Assembly (NCBI GenBank): GCA_949752745.1
Contig: OX457031.1
Coordinates: 24,876,081-24,940,080 of the forward strand
Reading direction: 5' to 3'
DNA: 64,000 bases
DNA from: Protula sp. h YS-2021
Lineage: Eukaryota > Annelida > Polychaeta > Sabellida > Serpulidae
The notes under the pieces are model-generated. The model was given only the letters and a program-made list of their open reading frames with translations. It had not been told where the DNA came from and ran no database searches. Positions 32,701-40,100 of this stretch are shown here, piece after piece. Within the stretch, counting starts at the first letter, position 1. Each line of letters opens with the position of its first letter. The translations under genes and the position numbers were made by a program.

Positions 32701-34293
32701 ATGGCGGCCAGGCGGATGATGAGCATGTTGCTAAAGTAACACATCTAGATGAGTCTAATATATTGTATAGGGTAACTAACGCTCTTTGTTATTTTGTATG
32801 TTTTGTCTAACTTTTTAATTTTTATTCATCAAGGAATTATCTTATTTCTCGTTTCTTTATCTGACATTAATAATATTTACGATACCCTAATATCGCTGGT
32901 GTTTAGAATTCAGCTTTGATATCTCCCCTGAAATAATTTGACGCAATGATCCTTATAATTGCTTATTTGCTTCACGTAGTTGAATCGTTTTGCGCTTCCG
33001 GTCTCGTTCTCTTTAAACCAATAGATTTGCGCCTTTGAAGGCCACGGTGTGGCTTAAGGTTGGTACACTGTGTTATCATAGTGGCACAGTGGCCAAGAGA
33101 TCAGTTTTAAACTCTCTCAGTTCGCTCAGTGGTTTTTGTTCGAATGAAATTAAAACAAAAATTAAATGCTCAGTCGAATCGTTCGAAGTATATGTAGTTT
33201 TTTTTTTTTGGAATAGAAAATAAAGCGAGTGAAAAGTTCGATAACAGAAACGTTGAAGAATCGAGTTATGCAATGTTCAAAACAATGTCAAGATCAATGA
33301 TATTATCAAAGCTGAATTTCAATTCTTTAAAGGAATATTCTTCTTGTACAATACAACTGAACTTTGTAACGCATTTATAACTCAGTCTGTGAGTGCTTTA
33401 GTTTAAGCATTCAGTGCACTTCAGTTCCCTTTTAGTTTTTAGTTCAATGTATCTGTGAAGTATTAAAAAAACTCGGTTTTTAAAACGTTGTGCAATCGTG
33501 TTCTTGTTATGCACCTTACTATTTGATTTAGTTCCAGTGTATATATTTTCTATTAATAACTTTACATCTGACAAACACTGTTGTTTTGCTAACATTGTGT
33601 CCCATAGTCAGTCATTGCTCGGTGTGCGGACTTTTCAGGGCATAAACCAAACGTGTGACGTCATTCGTGCTTAAAAGCGACCCGTTTTGTTGATTGACAG
33701 GTGCAGGCCACTCACATGTACACCGGCGAGGACACGGATGAGTTGACCTTTGACCCGGGCGATGTCATTTGCGTCGTGCCATGGGATGATCCCGAAGAGC
33801 AGGTAAAGTGCTGGGGGTGGGGGGTTGGGGTTGGGGTTGGGGGGTGGGGGAGGGGGTGCGCGGGGAAGCGTTGGAAAGCATTAGCGTCATGTGTCGTGGA
33901 TAACAGCCTTGTAGTGTGGACGTAGGGGTCTTGTTACCATTATGGATTTCATGGTATCTCTTAAGGACACTAAACAAATGAAGTAAACATGTGCCACATA
34001 TTTTGGTCATTTTTTGTTATATTTAAGTATACCGTAATTCTCCTGACCATGCTCTGGACTGTAATCCCACACTTAGATTTCCAGAATTTCAAAGTAATTT
34101 AAAATGTTTTATTTCAGTCACATTTAAAATGCAAAAAAAAGTGAGATATTCTAGAATTGTTGCTGAGATACTGAGACACTGACTGACATGTGGGTGGTTT
34201 CTGTTCCGGCAGGATGAAGGCTGGTTAAATGGAATCAAAGAAGGGACAGGAGAGCGTGGAGTGTTCCCGGCCAATTTCACCAAGCGTCTATGA
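11391..34293 (+). CDS. Amph: Amphiphysin/BIN1-family gene, whole coding span (exon 2 to stop, 15 exons)
   Basis: The gene encodes an N-BAR plus SH3 membrane-remodelling protein. The family binds and bends membranes in endocytosis and T-tubule formation and recruits dynamin through its SH3 domain. Exons: 11391-11471, 12138-12192, 15832-15926, 16206-16301, 23526-23633, 24460-24621, 25532-25638, 25824-25942, 26220-26293, 27002-27109, 28180-28260, 29619-29873, 30954-32771, 33701-33802, 34213-34293. All junctions are GT-AG and the phases chain without a break, giving 3342 bp (1113 residues). The BAR part spans the first seven exons, a low-complexity acidic/proline linker the next six, and the SH3 domain the last two. 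The first exon (amphipathic helix H0) was not found and probably lies left of the window. BAR exon sizes 81, 55, 95, 96 and 108 fit my recollection of the vertebrate BIN1 layout. Single-copy invertebrate Amph, BIN1 and AMPH cannot be separated here. Confidence 0.93.
12138..12192 (+). CDS. Amph: Amph exon 3: BAR helix 1 continued
   Basis: This 55 bp exon runs phase 0 to 1 and encodes [17 protein letters not shown]. It aligns with the family's 'RLQKDLRTYLASVKA' segment. The acceptor is atttcag and the donor gtaagt. The shortness is normal for this exon in the family. Confidence 0.9.
12193..15335 (+). other. Amph intron 3, non-coding
   Basis: Contains poly-C runs (12476-12488, 13600-13608, 13677-13690), the perfect hairpin at 12581-12630 and an AT-rich block at 13690-13760. 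Near 15170-15260 there are tandem GCCATTTTTTCC-type motifs. No exon is seen. Confidence 0.6.
12581..12630. repeat. Perfect 18 bp inverted repeat (14 nt loop)
   Basis: The left arm 12581-12598 (AACGTTTGATAAAGTGCC) and right arm 12613-12630 are exact reverse complements. It lies in the intron between Amph exons 3 and 4. Confidence 0.9.
15336..15698. mobile_element. hAT-like MITE with CAGGRTTCCCAC ends
   Basis: The left end is CAGGATTCCCACCG and the right end, reverse-complemented, is CAGGGTTCCCACGC. The 363 bp body holds several repeats of the GTCATGGAAA type. No convincing 8 bp target duplication was found (CAAGTACG against GTAGGCGT), so the family call rests on the ends only. Confidence 0.5.
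15832..15926 (+). CDS. Amph: Amph exon 4: BAR domain
   Basis: This 95 bp exon runs phase 1 to 0 and contains [16 protein letters not shown]. It matches the conserved 'EVYEPDWPG' loop region of amphiphysins. The acceptor is ctgtacag and the donor gtatgc. Confidence 0.93.
16073..16210 (+). repeat. Exact 69 bp tandem duplication over a splice acceptor
   Basis: Copies at 16073-16141 and 16142-16210 are identical. Each contains the intron 3' end ...TTCTGACAG plus the first five bases of Amph exon 5 (CAATT). Two equivalent acceptors therefore lie 69 bp apart. Confidence 0.95.
16206..16301 (+). CDS. Amph: Amph exon 5: BAR domain helix 2
   Basis: This 96 bp exon is phase 0 at both ends. It encodes [10 protein letters not shown] and ends with YMSRFPDVR, the equivalent of 'TYLGQFPDIK'. 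Its acceptor (tctgacag) lies in the second copy of a 69 bp tandem duplication. An identical upstream acceptor at 16136 would add 69 nt containing an in-frame TGA, so the downstream site is taken as the productive one. Confidence 0.92.
17063..17238 (+). repeat. 5' LTR
   Basis: 176 bp, TG...CA, with a TATA-like ACTATATATAAT near 17126. It is identical by eye to 21681-21856. Confidence 0.95.
17239..17256 (+). promoter_or_regulatory. Primer-binding site
   Basis: TGGTGGCAGCG begins directly after the LTR. TGG is the complement of a tRNA 3' CCA end. I did not identify which tRNA it pairs with. Confidence 0.75.
17284..21165 (+). CDS. Gag-Pol polyprotein of the LTR retrotransposon
   Basis: A single open frame of 1293 residues from ATG at 17284; the frame is open back to 17263 but with TTG there. 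Order: a gag capsid-like N-terminus; two CCHC knuckles (about 17923-18021, [14 protein letters not shown] and [14 protein letters not shown]); an aspartic protease (DSGAD at 18166); a reverse transcriptase with IIDD at about 19030 in place of the usual YxDD; RNase H ([13 protein letters not shown] near 19486); and an integrase with an HHCC zinc site (HTGHLG near 20161, CSTCARH near 20260) and DDE residues ([22 protein letters not shown]). Gag and pol are fused with no frameshift, which is less common than a -1 shift in Ty3/gypsy elements. No chromodomain is evident at the C-terminus. Confidence 0.95.
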   Translation: MAQASVQPPEKLNFNRPEEWQRWIKRFERYLTVANIESGEQKVNTLIYAMGPQAEDILLMFGLSAAEAIDYTVVKEKFDKHFVVRRNVIFERARFNNRNQLEGESIESFVTDLYSLIEFCNYGEMRDELLRDKIVVGIRDKKLSESLQLDEKLTLEAALNKVRSKEMVAKQSQQLSDLHVAQADMVKRKTQKAPTQKSQKGGKPKNRQDKSKVCHRCGNKPHKLSECPARDAKCNACAKTGHYAKMCRSKSDVKDIGAESEEKSFLGTVHISEVSDSNWEIELKVNNTPITFKIDSGADVTVVSHVDFKRISQDTKLQKSDQVLIGASNRPLKTLGMFQTNIVNGTKGKSSQKVYVVDKLRKPLLGKPAIIALNILQRANEVKVDLTPSSTPLGYKEKIRRLFPRLFTGLGTIKTGEYRIKLQPNAQPFSVAAPRRISQPLLPKVKETLDSMLSQGVIRKLGANEVSEWCAPIVVVPKSDSTSVRICTDLTALNRYIIRPRSNINTVDETLGKINGRVFTKLDANSFFFQMKLAPESQLLTSFITPFGRFCYTKVPFGITSGPKLAQDTIDGILSGCERSAVIIDDICVATDSDENDTESHEKYLFPVLRKLQDAGITLNMEKCEFLKPSITFVGHKISAQGISADDKKVTAIRDMPTPTCVTDLRRFMGMVNQLGKFSKRLADLTVNLRPLLSTKNDWMWGLEQDRAFQEVKEEICSPQVLAQYNPCYETKIRTDSSKNGYGAVLLQRKSPRDDFRPVYFASKSLTPTEQRYSIIEKEAGAIVYACHKFDQFILGLDNLTVETDQKPLVTLLGKKCLDAMPPRILRFRLALMRYKFNIRHISGKQNTTSDCLSRAAVPDAHSSYLETEAKCYIESVLYNLPCTDKRLEQIKQVQQDDEICIKISQFTCDGWPDKAQLPGALISYYQFRHEFSMHNGLLLKADRLVIPACLRLDILDRIHTGHLGIQKCRDRAIQSVWWPGLSKQIEDMVKSCSTCARHNSDQAEPLQTTPLPDRPWQRIAADLCNIKGTPYLVVVDYYSRFIEMARLDVNSKSVTVVTHLKSIFARHGIPEVLVSDNGPQFVNSAMNSFSAEYGFNHKTSSPKYARSNGSAENAVKRLKSSILKNKDPYLALLTYRSTPLANGYSPSELLMGRRLRTTLPVAPHTLKPIKQQDDIRRREEEYRAKMADNYNRRHAAINLPVLKSGDKVFIRDRSENATVLESAQNSPRSYVIQTPDRVLRRNRRDLIQMPTVSNNLNLSIPEHKSSEKCTRTRFGRISRPPDRLHTTEIQPE
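21166..21660 (+). other. Untranslated region of the LTR element
   Basis: AT-rich sequence between the pol stop and the polypurine tract. No env-like or other coding frame is seen. Confidence 0.7.
21661..21680 (+). promoter_or_regulatory. Polypurine tract
   Basis: AAAAGCTTAACAAAGGGGGA abuts the 3' LTR. The purine run AAAGGGGGA is the likely plus-strand primer. Confidence 0.85.
21681..21856 (+). repeat. 3' LTR
   Basis: 176 bp copy of the left LTR with no difference found by eye. It is followed by the target duplication CTTGC. Confidence 0.95.
22879..23438 (-). mobile_element. Non-autonomous hAT-type DNA transposon remnant
   Basis: A 560 bp element in the intron before Amph exon 6. The ends form imperfect terminal inverted repeats (left CAGGGGTGAAACTTA, right as reverse complement CAGGGTTGAAAATTA). 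The flanking 8-mers are CTGAATAA and TTGAATAA, a one-mismatch 8 bp target duplication typical of hAT. Inner sub-repeats of the GTGGCCCGAG type mirror each other at both ends. The middle carries the tail of a transposase on the minus strand. Confidence 0.8.
23051..23320 (-). pseudogene. hAT transposase C-terminal fragment
   Basis: An 89-residue minus-strand frame contains [19 protein letters not shown] and [12 protein letters not shown]. These resemble the hAT C-terminal dimerisation region (TD-x2-L-x2-L ... FD/A-x-x-x-W pattern). The catalytic part is missing, so this is a deletion derivative. Confidence 0.6.
23526..23633 (+). CDS. Amph: Amph exon 6: BAR domain, [11 protein letters not shown] block
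   Basis: This 108 bp exon, phase 0 at both ends, contains [16 protein letters not shown], the most conserved block of the family, followed by a lysine-rich [12 protein letters not shown] tail. The acceptor is ttcttatcag. A hAT-type transposon remnant ends 87 bp upstream. Confidence 0.95.
24020..24303 (+). mobile_element. Short HINE-like copy without core repeats
   Basis: Starts near TGTCTCCCCTTATTG, then GTCCGTCCGTCCGTCTGTC, GCAGTGAATTCT and CCACGTGACTGATTGGGGG. It ends in the same 9 bp hairpin (24270-24289) and CTAG at 24300-24303 followed by T. It lies in the Amph intron between exons 6 and 7 and lacks the tandem core seen in the left arm. Confidence 0.6.
24460..24621 (+). CDS. Amph: Amph exon 7: BAR domain helix 3
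   Basis: This 162 bp exon, phase 0 at both ends, encodes [17 protein letters not shown], then [17 protein letters not shown] and a [11 protein letters not shown] end. These correspond to 'AEEELIKAQKVFEEMN', 'EELPSLWNSRVGFYVNT' and 'LEENFHKE'. By my recollection vertebrate BIN1 splits this region between two exons, so here they would be a single exon. No counterpart of the vertebrate neuronal insert exon was seen before it. Confidence 0.92.
25532..25638 (+). CDS. Amph: Amph exon 8: end of BAR domain
   Basis: This 107 bp exon runs phase 0 to 2. It starts [16 protein letters not shown], which fits the last BAR turn (family 'LNQNLNDVLVGLEKQHG'), and then runs into linker sequence [10 protein letters not shown]. 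The acceptor is gatgtttag and the donor gtttgt. Confidence 0.82.
25824..25942 (+). CDS. Amph: Amph exon 9: disordered linker
   Basis: This 119 bp exon runs phase 2 to 1 and encodes a serine/aspartate-rich stretch ([19 protein letters not shown], then [10 protein letters not shown]). The acceptor is tttgtgcag and the donor gtatca. The linker is poorly conserved in the family, so the evidence is splice sites, phase continuity and composition. Confidence 0.72.
26220..26293 (+). CDS. Amph: Amph exon 10: short linker exon
   Basis: This 74 bp exon runs phase 1 to 0 and encodes [20 protein letters not shown] and then PPP. The acceptor is ccgttag and the donor a strong gtaagt. Its phases join exons 9 and 11 exactly. 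Confidence 0.72.
26737..26763. repeat. Poly-T tract
   Basis: An uninterrupted T run in the intron between Amph exons 10 and 11. Confidence 0.95.
27002..27109 (+). CDS. Amph: Amph exon 11: acidic linker
   Basis: This 108 bp exon, phase 0 at both ends, encodes a Glu/Asp/Asn-rich segment ([17 protein letters not shown], then [12 protein letters not shown]). The acceptor is gtgtttag and the donor gtgagt. The symmetric phase makes it skippable without a frameshift. Confidence 0.68.
28180..28260 (+). CDS. Amph: Amph exon 12: linker (probable)
   Basis: This 81 bp exon, phase 0 at both ends, encodes [19 protein letters not shown] and a short hydrophobic tail. The acceptor is tttaatcag. The donor is gtgaac, weaker than its neighbours. 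Support is phase continuity and coding-like composition only, and it may be a cassette exon. Confidence 0.58.
29619..29873 (+). CDS. Amph: Amph exon 13: acidic linker ending in an SH3 lead-in
   Basis: This 255 bp exon, phase 0 at both ends, encodes 85 residues rich in Asp/Glu ([34 protein letters not shown]). It ends [10 protein letters not shown], which matches the conserved 'LPPGFLYK' that immediately precedes the SH3 domain in amphiphysins. It can therefore splice directly to the SH3 exon at 33701 and skip the large exon 14. The acceptor is gttcag and the donor gtctgt. Confidence 0.82.
30954..32771 (+). CDS. Amph: Amph exon 14: 606-codon exon with DPF adaptor motifs
   Basis: This 1818 bp exon is phase 0 at both ends and open throughout. 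The acceptor is ttacatag and the donor gtaact. The encoded sequence is intrinsically disordered. It has a proline-rich patch ([16 protein letters not shown]), a basic stretch (RQIKPKRKS), and six DPF tripeptides: three close together in [15 protein letters not shown], then FSDPFQ, ENDPFAP and FADLDPFRM. Acidic-aromatic repeats such as FDDDFNTAF and FEDSFSG are also present. DPF/FxDxF peptides bind the AP-2 appendage in known endocytic proteins. The exon ends ESNILYR, a second copy of the SH3 lead-in. Read-through past the donor would stop at 32810. It may be alternatively spliced against exon 13. Confidence 0.85.
33077..33215 (+). mobile_element. Possible tRNA-derived SINE
   Basis: TGGCACAGTGG fits an RNA polymerase III A box and GTTCGAATG about 55 nt later fits a B box. 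An AT-rich tail with a T run follows. No full tRNA cloverleaf and no target duplication were found. Confidence 0.3.
33701..33802 (+). CDS. Amph: Amph exon 15: SH3 domain, first half
   Basis: This 102 bp exon, phase 0 at both ends, encodes [17 protein letters not shown] followed by [17 protein letters not shown]. The ALYDY-like position and the acidic RT loop (TDEL) are present, as in BIN1 'VQAQHDYTATDTDELQL'. The acceptor is gattgacag and the donor gtaaag. A G-rich quadruplex-like tract begins 10 bp after the donor. Confidence 0.95.
33813..33856 (+). repeat. G-quadruplex-prone tract next to the SH3 exon donor
   Basis: At least six runs of four or more G separated by one or two bases (GGGGTTGGGGTTGGGG core), starting 10 bp after the donor at 33803 on the transcribed-RNA sense strand. 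Confidence 0.85.
34213..34293 (+). CDS. Amph: Amph last exon: SH3 second half and stop
   Basis: This exon encodes [10 protein letters not shown], then [11 protein letters not shown] and a TGA at 34291-34293. The GW pair and the PxNF signature that close the SH3 ligand groove are intact. The acceptor is ttccggcag. The protein ends right after the SH3 domain, as in the family. Confidence 0.95.
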   Translation, partial: DEGWLNGIKEGTGERGVFPANFTKRL

Positions 34294-35860
34294 CCCTTGC
34301 CGTGTCAATTTCGCTTAGATCCCTCTGCTTTCTCATTGTGAATGCCGCCCCCTGCCCACTTTCTTTCTCCTTCCTCCCCACCCCCTCCTCCTCAACAATA
34401 TCACCATTTATCAACAGCTGCCGCGCGCAGTGCCAAAAAAATATTGTTTTTTTTTTTAACTTGGAGGATATTTTTAAGGTCTTTATTTTTATCGGCCATT
34501 GTAAATCACGGGAATGTATCGAACAAAATAGACTATTCAACGGAAGGAAGAATCTTGTGAAAGGTGGAGATTCGGCTAGTCATCCGTGAGATAAACAAAT
34601 CAAAGGAAATGCCATGTGAAGTATGCAAGTACCATGATTGAGAAAAAGGTCGTGATGCCCTGGATGGGGTCTACAATGGTGATAGGCAGTGGTTATACAC
34701 TCCACTCATGTGCTCATGGAGGCTTGGGGTGTGGTTATTTTTAATGGTTTTTCCAAGGGTTTTCAAGCGCCTGGCTGTTACAGTTGTTGTTTACGCATGC
34801 ATTTCAAATGTGTGAAGTAAAAACGTGAATGTGTGTGAGATATTTTGATGTGCAATAAACGTTTCTATGGTGAGAGGTATGTTTTTGGGGTAGTCAGTTG
34901 ATGCCAAAGAAGTAGCGGTTAGTGAAGTTTTTTTTGTGGATGTCCATAGATAGAGGATCGATCCAGGGTTTATATGTCAGCTACGTTAAGGTATAGTCAG
35001 TGTGTAGGTATTTATGAATGGTGGTCGTTTTTTGCCCAGTGTTTAGAAGCGTGCAGGAGTTCAGTCCTCATTATAACAGTGCCGAGGTCTGTTTGAGTTA
35101 AGTGTGGTTCTGGTTGATGTAATCATTTTGATATTGATTAATTTTTTTTTTAAACGGAAGGGTGTTAATGCCTTGAAACTTGTATCTTGTAACCGAAACC
35201 TCAAAGACAGATCACAGCTGAAATGTTATCAAATAAAATAGAAATATGCAAATAATTGTGTGGTGTCGAAACTTTCTATTTTTGTACTGGCTTGATTATA
35301 TTGTATGAACTGGTTGGCGGTATATATTTGTTTGGTTGTTCGTTTTTCTGTCAGTTTGGAAGCATACGCAAAAAGAAAAGCGCGCAGCTTGTAGTTTTAG
35401 GTTTCAATATTACTAATTACGTGTTCAGTTGCTATACATATAGGATTTACAAAGTAAAATACGATGACCGCTTGTCATAGTAAATACCAAGTTAGATCTT
35501 TGTGGTTTTAACTTTTGAATGCTAAGTTAGCCCGAGATGTGTGTACATAATTTGTATATCATAATATAATGTCTGATCGATTTTGTTATTGACAAATTGA
35601 AACAAAACAATTTCGGTCTGTGTTTATTGCATTTTCTCTGTATAAAAATAATCTCTTTAATGAACGTGTCATTTTGTATTTTGGAGTTGTTCCACAAGAT
35701 ATGATGTGTCTATAATGTGCGTGAAATACACACAATTATTATAAAACATAAGTTACTACATATAGATGCTACTGTAATACGTTTAATAATAAAAGACACG
35801 CGTTTATAAACCCCTGAAATGACTCTCGCAATGTTATATGTACCGGGGATTACCGCTCTG
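34294..35860 (+). other. Amph 3' UTR / downstream region
   Basis: No coding exon is seen. The first good poly(A) signal is AATAAA at 34854-34859, giving a 3' UTR of roughly 580 nt. Another AATAAA at 35232 and an AATAAA-like run near 35787 could extend it. The sequence is AT-rich with a pyrimidine-rich start. Confidence 0.5.
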
Positions 35861-36799
35861 ACCTACAAGTAAAACATAATGATGGAAGTCACGTGCAAGT
35901 CACGTGGAAAGTTGGTGCTGTGCAGTTTCTCGCATCTAAACTTTGAATGTTCTGCTTATTCAAAGCCAGATTTAAACACTTATTGAAGTGAGGTGTTTCA
36001 TTCGTTGTAGTCAGTAAGACTCCTTGTTCAAATCGAATCTTTTAGTCGGATCTTTGCAGTAACTTTTGTGTTCAGTCATTGTTTTGAATTCTTGATTTTA
36101 ACAAAAAAAAATCAACGGTTTAGAACGTTACACGTTTGCACAATACACACATTTAGTGTGTTTTAATTTTTGAAAATGTGTCAGATGAAAATGTGTCAGT
36201 TTGAGGTACATTACTGATGTAAATAGTTCGTTGTGAAATACTTTTCCTACTTTTTACTTTAGTGTGATGTTTAAAGGGTAGGGGTTTCTCTGCGATACTC
36301 AGATGCAGCCTATGTCGTGTGATGTTCAATTTATAAATATTGTTAAGAATTTGCAGAATTGTTTTGGAAAGCTTATCTAATAGTTTTAAACTAGAATATA
36401 TGACTTAAAAGGACTCTATTTTTAGAAAGCAAAACAAGTGAAGTAAGGCTGAGCCTCTGTAGCTGTGCTATGGTACTGGGCCGGGGGGTTTGGGTGAAAA
36501 ACCTTTTCTGTAGACTAGAAGTCAAACATTTTGAAGCCTTCCTGGTCAGAATGCTGTGCATTTAGTTGTAATCTGCGGGAGGGTAAACTAGAGTGGTAGA
36601 TGATGTGGGTTTGATTATTGAAGTGTTGTTTGTCTGGAAGGTGGGTCCCTGCGTTATTTCACCAGTGGCGGCAGGAGGGGCCTCATCAGCATATAGGCGA
36701 TTCAGCCGCGTTAAAAAGGAACTGATCCAAAAATTAATCGACTTAAAAACGGGGATCATATTGTTTGCCGTGGTAGAGAGGTGCGTGTAAGTGTATTTT

Positions 36800-37035
36800 G
36801 GATGAAGCCATCCCCTCTCTGTCATAACCCCACTGTCCTTGATGAACCCCTCCATAACCTCCTGTCTCCCTGATCCATTGTTTATGAACCTCTTCATGAC
36901 CACCACCATCATTGATGAACATATCCACAACCACCACTATCGTTTATGAACCCCTTCATGACCACCACTATCGTTTATGAACCCCTTCATGAACACCACT
37001 ATCGTTTATGAACCCCTTCGCCACCATCACTTTCG
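36800..37035. repeat. 31 bp minisatellite (short array)
   Basis: CGTTTATGAACCCCTTCATG recurs at 36941, 36972 and 37003 (31 bp period). Degenerate units lie to the left. Confidence 0.85.
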
Positions 37036-37127
37036 TTCAATTGAAGTATTGATCTAATCATTGCTGCTAATAAAGCTCTGACAAATCCAGTTTTGTAGTG
37101 CACCCTACTAAAAGTGGTAGTGTTTTT

Positions 37128-40100
37128 TTTAGACCAGCCGACTATGTCGGGCTGGTCTTATCTTATCAATAGAGGGGTATCCGTCGTCAGTATGTACGTG
37201 TGTAAACTTTTACTTAAAATGCTTCTTCTCCTTCAGTTTTGATCGGATTCCTCTCAAATTATACACGAATGTTTTCTAGGTAGGCCTCTTTTTAAAAAAA
37301 TATTTTTTTTGGCGATCCGCCAAAAATTGGCTAAATGGGGGGCATTTGAAATTTTTCGGTTGCCAATTTTCAAAATGCTTCTTCTCCCACAATTTTGATC
37401 AGATTTTCTTCAAATTTTGCACGAATATTCCCTAGGTAGGTCTCTTCTGAAAAATTACTCATTTTGGCGATCCTCCAAAAATTGGCCAAATGGGGGACAT
37501 TTTTTTATTTTTTGGTGTCAAATTTTCAAATTGCTTCTTCTCCCACAATTTTGATCGGATTCCTTTCCAATTTTGGGTAGTTGTTCTCTAGGTAGACCTG
37601 TCTTGAAAAATTACTCATTTTGGCGATCCACCAAAAATTGGCCAAATGGGGGACATTTGTAATTTTGTGGTTGCCAATTTTCAAAATGCCTCTTATCGCA
37701 CAATTTTGGTCTGATTTTCTTCAAATTTTGCACGAATATTCCCTAGGTAGGCCTCTTTTGAAAAATTACTCATTTTGGCGATCCGCCAAAATTGGTTAAA
37801 TGGGGGACATTTTTTAATTTTTTGGTGTCCAATTTTCAAATTGCTTCTTCTCCCACAATTTTGATCGGATTCCTTTCCAATTTTGGATAGTTGTTCTCTA
37901 GGTAGACCTCTCTTGAAAAATTACTCTTTTTGGCGATCCGCCAAAAATTGGCCAAATGGGGGACATTTGTAATTTTGTGGTTGCCAATTTTCAAAATGCT
38001 TCTTCTCCCACAATTTTGATCAGATTTTCTTCAGATTTTGCAAGAATATTCCTTAGGTAGCCCTCTTTTGAAATTTACTCATTTTGGCGATCCGCCAAAA
38101 ATTGGCCAAATGGGGGACATTTTTTAATTTTTTGGTGTCAAATTGTTTCTTCTCGCACAATTTTAATCGGATTCCTTTTCAATTTTTGTTAGTTGTTCTC
38201 AAGGGAGACCTCTCTAGAAAATTTACTTATTTTGGCGATTCGCCAAAAATTGGCCAAATGGGGGACATTTTCAAATTTTTTGGTTTACAATTTTCAAATT
38301 GCTTCTTCTCGCACAATTTTGATCGGATTCCTTTTCAATTTTTGATAGCTGTTCTCAAGACAGATTTCTCTTGAAAAATTTCTTTTTTTTGGCGATCCGC
38401 AAAAAATTGGCCAAATGGGGGACATTTTTTAATTTTTTGGTGTCCAATTTTCAAATTGCTTCTTCTCCCACAATTTTGATCGGATTCCTTTTCAATTTTT
38501 GATAGCTGTTCTCAAGACAGATTTCTCTTGAAAAATTACTTTTTTTTGGCGATCCGCCCAAAATTGGGTAAATGGGGGACATTTGTAATTTTGTGGTTGC
38601 CAATTTTCAAAATGCTTCTTCTCCCACAATTTTGATCAGATTTTCTTCAGATTTTGCAGCAATATTCCATAGGTAGGCCTCTTTTGAAAATTTACTCATT
38701 TTGGCGATCCGCCAAAAATTTGTTAAATGGGGGACATTTTTTTATTTTTTGGTATCCAATTTTCAAATTGCTCCTTCTCCCACAATTTTGATCGGATTCC
38801 TTTCCAATTTTGGATAGTTGTTCTCTAGGTTGACCTCTTTTGAAAAATTACTCTTTTTGGCGATCCGCCCAAAATTGGGTAAATGGGGGACATTTGTAAT
38901 TTTGTGGTTGCCAATTTTCAAAATGCTTCCTCTCCCACAATTTTGATCAGATTTTCTTCAAATTTATTAAGAATATTCCTTAGGTAGGCCTCTTTTGAAG
39001 TTTACTCATTTTGGCGATTCGCCAAAAATTGGCCAAATGGGGGACATTTTTTAATTTTTTGGTGTCAAATTGTTTCTTCTCGCACAATTTTAATCGGATT
39101 CCTTTTCAATTTTTGTTGGTTGTTCCTTAGGTAGACCTCTCTTGAAAATTTACTTATTTTGGCGATCCGCCAAAAATTGGCCAAATGGGGACATTTTCAA
39201 ATTTTTTGGTTTACAATTTTCAAATTGCTTCTTCTCGCACAATTTTGATCGGATTCCTTTTCAATTTTTGATAGTTGTTCTCAAGATAGATCTCTCTTGA
39301 AAAATTACTTTTTTGGCGATCTGCCAAAAATTGGCCAAATGGGGAACATTTGTAATTTTGTGGTTGCCAATTTTCAAAATGCTTCTTCTCTCACAATTTT
39401 GATCAGATTTTCTTCAAATTTTGCACGAATATTCCCTAGGTTAACCTCTTTGAAAATTTACTCATTTTGGCGATCTGCCAAAAATTGGCTAAATGGGGGA
39501 CATTTTTTTATTTTTTGGTGTCCAATTTTCGAATTGCTTCTTCTCCCACAATTTTGATCGGTTTCTTTTCCAATTTTGGATACTTGTTTTCTAGGTAGAT
39601 CTCTCTTGAAAAATTTCTCTTTTTGGCGATCCGCCAAAAATTGGCCAAATGGGGGACATTTGTAATTTTGTGGTTGCCAATTTTCAAAATGCTTCTTCTC
39701 CCACAATTTTGATCAGATTTTCTTCAAATTTTGCACGATTATTCTCTAGGTTGACCTCTTTTGAAAAATTACTCATTTTGGCGATCCGCCAAAAATTGGC
39801 CAAATGGGGGACATTTTTTAATTTTTTGATGTCAAATTTTCGAATTGCTTTTTCTCCCACAATTTTGATCGGATTCTTTTCCAATTTTGGATACTTGTTC
39901 TCTGGGTAGACCTCTCTTGAAAATTTGCTCTTTTTGGCGATCCGCCCAAAATTGGCCAAATGGGGGACATTTGTAATTTTGTGGTTGCCAATTTTCAAAA
40001 TGCTTCTTCTCCTACAATTTTGATCAGATTTTCTTCAAGTTTTGCACGAATGCTCCCTAGGTAGGCCCCTTTTGAAAAATTACTCATTTTGGCGATCCGC

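Noticed and set aside
36562..36930. 122-residue minus-strand frame
   Set aside because: Part of it runs through the 31 bp minisatellite. The remainder has no recognisable domain or convincing splice sites.
38084..39998. Several 80-100 residue frames with FSSNFARLF-type repeats
   Set aside because: These are products of the 155 bp satellite.
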